A DNA stretch of 18,645 bases from Flavobacterium psychrophilum. GTDB lineage: Bacteria; Bacteroidota; Bacteroidia; Flavobacteriales; Flavobacteriaceae. The position numbers and the translations under genes are program-made. A model generated the notes under the pieces. The model was not told where the DNA came from. It did no database searches and saw only the letters and a list, made by a program, of their open reading frames with translations. The stretch covers positions 1 to 18,645 of the forward strand of contig CAMCTL010000057.1 of NCBI GenBank assembly GCA_945878515.1. The letters run 5' to 3'. Shown here one piece after another: positions 15,096 through 18,645 of this stretch (within the stretch, counting starts at the first letter, position 1; each line of letters begins with the position of its first letter).

Positions 15096-16109
15096 TTACT
15101 TAGCCCAATCTTCAATCCATTTAGTTACCAAATTACACCATTCTTCCTCATCATTCAAACAAGGAATTGCCATAAATTCTTCTCCGCCATGATGTTTAAA
15201 TTCCTCATTGGCTTCCATTGCGATTTCTTCTAAGGTTTCTAAACAATCGCTCACGAAAGCTGGAGTAACAACTGCCAATTTCTTGATTCCTTTTTCGGGC
15301 ATTTTGTTTACTTCGACATCGGTGTACGGAGTAAGCCATTTGTCTCCTGCTAAACGAGATTGGAAAGTCTGGCTGTATTTTTCTTTAGGAATATTCAAAT
15401 ATTCGGTCACTAATTTTGTAGTTTCATAGCATTGATGGCTGTAGCAAAACTCGTGCGCTGGCGATGGAGTACTGCAACAAGTACGATCTATTTTACAATG
15501 CGATTTGGTAATATCAGTCTTACGAATATGTCGTTTTGGAATACCGTGATAGGAGAACAACAAATGGTCATAATCAAATCCTTCCAAATGTTTTTGAATA
15601 CTTTCGGCCAAAACTTTGATATAATCGGGTTTATTATAAAATGCAGGTACAATGGTAAATTTCATATCCGGAAAATGCTTCAGACGCAGTTCTTCGGCCA
15701 AAACTAAAATCGTTGTGGTTGATGCCATTGCGTGCTGCGGATACAATGGGAAAAGCATCACTTCATTAACACCTTTGTCGTGCAATTCCTGCAAGCCTTT
15801 CAGAATTGTAATTGTTCCATATCGCATCGCCAATGCAACTGGTATTTCAGTTTTTTGAACTACTTTTTGATGCATTTTTTTCGAAATTACAATCAATGGC
15901 GATCCTTCCGGAGTCCAAATACGCGCATAAGCTTCTGCGGATTTTTTTGGTCTTGTTTGCAGAATAATACCACGAACCAACAAGGCTCGTAATAAAAATG
16001 GCACGTCAATCACGTATTTGTCCATCAAAAATTCATCTAAATACGGTTTAACGTCTTTTGCGGTTGGGCTTTCTGGTGAGCCAAGATTGACTAATAATAC
16101 TCCTTTCAT
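15096..16109 (-). CDS. hemH: Ferrochelatase
   Basis: 337 aa. It inserts Fe2+ into protoporphyrin IX, the last heme step, at the inner membrane surface. Motifs: LVNLGSPESPT at the N-terminus, LFSYHGIPKRHI with catalytic H188, SRLAGDKWLTPYTD and FVSDCLETLEEI with E291. An unusual Cys-rich stretch at 205-227 has C205, C211, C212, C222 and C227, with further Cys at 289, 317 and 325. Internal Cys clusters hold a [2Fe-2S] centre in some bacterial ferrochelatases; whether that happens here is inference. hemJ follows by 76 bp. A palindrome resembling a TetR-type operator lies about 50 bp upstream of the start. Confidence 0.96.
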   Translation of the reverse strand: MKGVLLVNLGSPESPTAKDVKPYLDEFLMDKYVIDVPFLLRALLVRGIILQTRPKKSAEAYARIWTPEGSPLIVISKKMHQKVVQKTEIPVALAMRYGTITILKGLQELHDKGVNEVMLFPLYPQHAMASTTTILVLAEELRLKHFPDMKFTIVPAFYNKPDYIKVLAESIQKHLEGFDYDHLLFSYHGIPKRHIRKTDITKSHCKIDRTCCSTPSPAHEFCYSHQCYETTKLVTEYLNIPKEKYSQTFQSRLAGDKWLTPYTDVEVNKMPEKGIKKLAVVTPAFVSDCLETLEEIAMEANEEFKHHGGEEFMAIPCLNDEEEWCNLVTKWIEDWAK

Positions 16110-16128
16110 AAGTGATTTTAATTTTTTA

Positions 16129-16136
16129 TAAATGTA
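16129..16136 (-). promoter_or_regulatory. hemH promoter candidate, TACATTTA
   Basis: Matches TAnnTTTG at all but the last base, about 20 bp before the hemH ATG. No clear -33 TTG. Confidence 0.3.
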
Positions 16137-16158
16137 CTGAAACTTATTTCTATTGTAT

Positions 16159-16172
16159 AACGAATGTTCGTT
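16159..16172. promoter_or_regulatory. 14-bp palindrome, TetR-operator-like, upstream of hemH
   Basis: AACGAATGTTCGTT has perfect 6-bp arms with a 2-bp centre. It sits 23-36 bases upstream of the candidate hemH -7 box, where the -33 element would be, and just after the DUF418 gene stop. A TetR-family site is suggested by its form only. Confidence 0.45.
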
Positions 16173-16178
16173 TTTTGG

Positions 16179-17258
16179 CTATCCCGAAATTTTCCTCATA
16201 ATTGTTTCCAAAGGGCCTTTTTGAAATTTTTTACTCCAAAACAAACTAAAACCTACACTCAAAACAAAAAAAGCAATGGCGTATAGTAAAATATATATTG
16301 GTTCTGTTGGTGTTTCATCTTCTAAAAAACCAGTATATGTTTTTGCTGCCAATTGTTCTAAAATCAGCATCCCAATAGTAATGTGAATTACATAATGCGA
16401 CAAGGTCATTTGCCCCGTTTTTGCTAAATAGTGAATTATTTTTGTGCTTTTGAATTGATCTCCAAGAAACATACAAATCGGAATTACCATCAATGCAAAA
16501 CCAGCAGTTACAATCAAAAAAGGCAAATAGGGCGGAAAATATTCGCTCAAAATATATTGATGAGTAAAATCATTTACAAAGGGATTTTTTGCCCAAATCC
16601 GAATGAGTTGAATGGTTGCAAAAAGGAAAAATCCAACCATAAAAACATTTCTCCGAATTAATTTTGTATTCCAATCTAATTTACCCAACCACATTCCCAA
16701 AACAAAAAACGAAAACCAAGGAAAAATTGAGTTCCAACCATTGTATAATGTATTTCTTAAAAATCCAATTGGAGTCCAAAAATCTGCATACTTATAGGTT
16801 ATAAAATCCCAGGACGTGTCAACTGGAATAAACCACAATAAGATATGATATACCAAAATTATAACAAAAGCAATCCACAAATAATAACGTTTTGGTATAA
16901 ATAAAATCAAGGCGGCAATGTGCATATAACCACCATAAAAATGCAAAATATCACCTGACCACCATGTAAAAAGTAATAATCCTATTGCTAATAAAAACCA
17001 AGAACGCTTCAAAATTATGGAAGTATATTTTGCTTTTTGCTCGGAAGAAATTCCCTGTTTATTAACCATTAATGAAACACCCATTCCAGCTAAAATAATA
17101 AAGATAGAGGTCGAATTCCCAGTAAATAAATTCAAAAACCTACCCGTTAAATCCTCTGTTGGATATACATTTCCAAAGCTGAAATTGAAATTTACAATAA
17201 ACATTCCAAAAATGGCATACGCTCTTGCTAAATCAAAACCAATGACTCTTTCTTTCAT
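16179..17258 (-). CDS. DUF418-family multi-pass membrane protein
   Basis: 359 aa. Starts KERVIGFDLARAYAIFGMFIVN, the family hallmark, and has about nine or ten membrane helices. The late block LAKTGQMTLSHYVIHITIG is the conserved DUF418 C-terminal motif with its His. Related families transfer acyl groups across membranes; the substrate here is unknown. The start lies 8 bp after the AraC regulator's stop, so the two are surely cotranscribed and the regulator may control it. It sits between that regulator and hemH. Confidence 0.85.
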   Translation of the reverse strand: MKERVIGFDLARAYAIFGMFIVNFNFSFGNVYPTEDLTGRFLNLFTGNSTSIFIILAGMGVSLMVNKQGISSEQKAKYTSIILKRSWFLLAIGLLLFTWWSGDILHFYGGYMHIAALILFIPKRYYLWIAFVIILVYHILLWFIPVDTSWDFITYKYADFWTPIGFLRNTLYNGWNSIFPWFSFFVLGMWLGKLDWNTKLIRRNVFMVGFFLFATIQLIRIWAKNPFVNDFTHQYILSEYFPPYLPFLIVTAGFALMVIPICMFLGDQFKSTKIIHYLAKTGQMTLSHYVIHITIGMLILEQLAAKTYTGFLEDETPTEPIYILLYAIAFFVLSVGFSLFWSKKFQKGPLETIMRKISG

Positions 17259-17266
17259 TTATTATT

Positions 17267-18139
17267 TTAATTTGAAGGATTAATGGCCATCAAATATTTC
17301 TTAGGTGTTGTGCCAAATTTCTTCTTAAAAGCCGCAATAAAATGACTTCCGGTGCTGTAACCAATTTTCAACCCTACTTCGTTTACATTATAGGAACCGC
17401 TATCCAATAATTTTCTTGCAGAATCCATTTTATAGTCAAACAAAAAACCATACACTGTATCGCCATAAATTTGTTTGAAACCCATTTTTAATTTTTTCAA
17501 AGTGAGGCCAATTTGGTCTGCTAACTCTTGTAATCCTGGGGGCTCAGCCATATTAGCGATGATAATTTCTTTGGCTTTTTTAATTTTCAAAACATTTTCT
17601 TCATCTATCAAAAACGGACATTGCTCAGCATTTGGGTCTTCATTTCTATTGAAAAACAAACTCAATAATTCATACCCTTTCCCTTTATAATATAAGTTTT
17701 TTATGGAAGGATTTAAGTTATAATGAAACATTTGGTTCAGTACAATAGCCATTGAAGGACTGATGTTTTCCTCGCCATAATATTTCTTATCGCGGTTTTC
17801 TGCACTCAAAAAAGGAATGTGATCTGAATGCGTAGAGAACAGCCCGTGGAACTTTTTTATAGAAACCAAAATAGTAATGAGCCACGATTTTGGTGCAATT
17901 TCAAGATAGAGCGGCAATTCTTTTTGTGGATTGTAAAACAGTAGCGATTTCTCTTCTTTTAAATCTAAAGTGTAATTTCCCTGATTGAAAATGAATTTGG
18001 CATTGCCTTTTAGTCCAAAATGAAACTGAATAAACCCAATAGTTACCTGATGTTCTTCAATTACAGTTATTTCTGTGTCATTTTGAAACCGAATTAAAAT
18101 AAAATCGTCATCAATTTTTATCTCTTCTTTAGAACTCAC
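17267..18139 (-). CDS. AraC-family regulator, PchR-like
   Basis: 290 aa. The start is GTG at 18139: an in-frame TAA lies a few codons upstream and no in-frame ATG occurs for over 100 codons. Residues 1-170 form a beta-rich, cupin-like sensing domain without a recognised motif. Residues ~190-288 are two helix-turn-helix units (LQELADQIGLTLKKLKMGFKQIYGDTVYGFLFDYKMDSARKLL ... VNEVGLKIGYSTGSHFIAAFKKKFGTTPKKYL). The KLKMGFKQIYG form is that of PchR-type regulators, which respond to iron-siderophore compounds. Divergent from hemA, it may sense iron or heme supply. DUF418 follows on the same transcript. Confidence 0.92.
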   Translation of the reverse strand: MSSKEEIKIDDDFILIRFQNDTEITVIEEHQVTIGFIQFHFGLKGNAKFIFNQGNYTLDLKEEKSLLFYNPQKELPLYLEIAPKSWLITILVSIKKFHGLFSTHSDHIPFLSAENRDKKYYGEENISPSMAIVLNQMFHYNLNPSIKNLYYKGKGYELLSLFFNRNEDPNAEQCPFLIDEENVLKIKKAKEIIIANMAEPPGLQELADQIGLTLKKLKMGFKQIYGDTVYGFLFDYKMDSARKLLDSGSYNVNEVGLKIGYSTGSHFIAAFKKKFGTTPKKYLMAINPSN

Positions 18140-18184
18140 AGCGATGTTTTTTTAAGAAATGTTTATAAAATTAAATCTACTTTG

Positions 18185-18201
18185 TTTAGAATGGTTCTAA
18201 A
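18185..18201. promoter_or_regulatory. 17-bp perfect inverted repeat, iron-box-like, in AraC/hemA spacer
   Basis: TTTAGAA-TGG-TTCTAAA, perfect 7-bp arms around TGG. It lies in the leader of the AraC gene, about 45 bp before its GTG and 167 bp before hemA. TTAGAA/TTCTAA inverted repeats resemble proposed iron-responsive sites in Bacteroidetes, but that link is from memory. Confidence 0.5.
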
Positions 18202-18231
18202 TAAACCTTTCCTTAAGCATTAGTTTCATTA

Positions 18232-18239
18232 CAAAAATA
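18232..18239 (-). promoter_or_regulatory. AraC-gene promoter candidate, -7 box TATTTTTG
   Basis: Perfect TAnnTTTG on the minus strand; the inverted repeat at 18185-18201 would lie about 25-40 bases downstream of the start site. Confidence 0.4.
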
Positions 18240-18333
18240 ATACAAATAACGAAAAATGTTACTTTTTTTATCAAAATATCTCACAGCGACACAAAAAGAA
18301 CTTTTAGCGTTACTTTTATAAAAAGGATAGCAA

Positions 18334-18341
18334 TACTTTTG
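18334..18341 (+). promoter_or_regulatory. hemA promoter, -7 box TACTTTTG
   Basis: Perfect TAnnTTTG match 26 bp before the hemA ATG, giving a leader of about 20 nt. Confidence 0.5.
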
Positions 18342-18367
18342 TTTCACTTTTAGATTTAATACAATTT

Positions 18368-18645
18368 ATGCAAAAAGGAAATATACTAAAACACAAAACT
18401 TTCTATTCTATAGGATTGAGTTACAAGAAAGCTGATGCTGAAGTGAGAGGGAAGTTTAGTTTAGATTCCAAAGCAAAAACTCAAGTACTTCTGCAGGCTA
18501 AAGAGGAAGGTATTGAGGGTTTAATTGTAACATCAACTTGTAATCGTACCGAAATTTATGGCTATGCTGATCACCCTTTCCAGTTGATAAAATTGGTTTG
18601 TGAGAACAGTAATGGCACGGTCGAAGAATTTCAAAAAGTAGGTTT
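18368..18645 (+). CDS. hemA: Glutamyl-tRNA reductase, N-terminal part (cut by window edge)
   Basis: 92 codons visible from ATG at 18368. FYSIGLSYKKADAEVRGKFSL is the usual N-terminus and TSTCNRTEIYGYA contains the catalytic Cys of the TCNRTE motif. The enzyme reduces glutamyl-tRNA(Glu) to glutamate-1-semialdehyde with NADPH, the first committed step of C5-pathway tetrapyrrole synthesis, in the cytosol. It is divergent from the AraC/PchR-like regulator and 2.3 kb from hemH, so heme entry and exit steps are close together. The remainder lies outside the window. Confidence 0.95.
   Translation, partial: MQKGNILKHKTFYSIGLSYKKADAEVRGKFSLDSKAKTQVLLQAKEEGIEGLIVTSTCNRTEIYGYADHPFQLIKLVCENSNGTVEEFQKVG

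Noticed and set aside
15208..15992. Several plus-strand frames opposite hemH
   Set aside because: They are mirror frames of a well-conserved ferrochelatase; no independent signals.

Overview
The window looks like chromosomal DNA from a Flavobacterium-like member of the Bacteroidetes. It is AT-rich, start codons follow A-rich leaders rather than Shine-Dalgarno sequences, TAnnTTTG boxes (the Bacteroidetes -7 element) lie upstream of several genes, and the proteins read as Flavobacteriaceae orthologues. No rRNA, tRNA, CRISPR array or transposase was seen.

Region 1 (1-3750, minus strand): rnpA, a ctpA-type S41 protease and a tandem-OmpA-domain protein cut by the window edge, read in that order. 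Upstream of rnpA is a partial second copy of its promoter and first 40 or so codons. Between the two copies lies a lipoprotein gene broken by one frameshift.

Region 2 (3900-7550, plus strand): an alpha/beta hydrolase, a plsC-type acyltransferase, an acyl-ACP desaturase and an HD-domain phosphohydrolase. The middle two point to membrane lipid synthesis.

Region 3 (7550-12110), which looks accessory: selO, a secreted protein of unknown family, a small protein (here 'gene X'), and an AAA_14/DUF4143 ATPase whose promoter carries three tandem 32-bp repeats. A 22-codon remnant of a second copy of the gene X 3' end lies on the far side of selO. Palindromic repeats and short-word repeats fill the spacers.

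Region 4 (12110-18645): enoyl-CoA hydratase and an NtrY-like histidine kinase; then heme genes hemJ and hemH; a DUF418 membrane protein with an AraC/PchR-like regulator; and, divergently, the start of hemA. First and last steps of heme synthesis thus lie together around an iron-type regulator, with an inverted repeat resembling an iron-responsive operator in the divergent spacer.

No clearly new defence or secretion system is visible. The most unusual features are structural: two loci where cargo is flanked by partial copies of a host gene, intergenic spacers made of degenerate short words that start at or inside stop codons of the preceding gene, and the tandem operator-like array before the ATPase.
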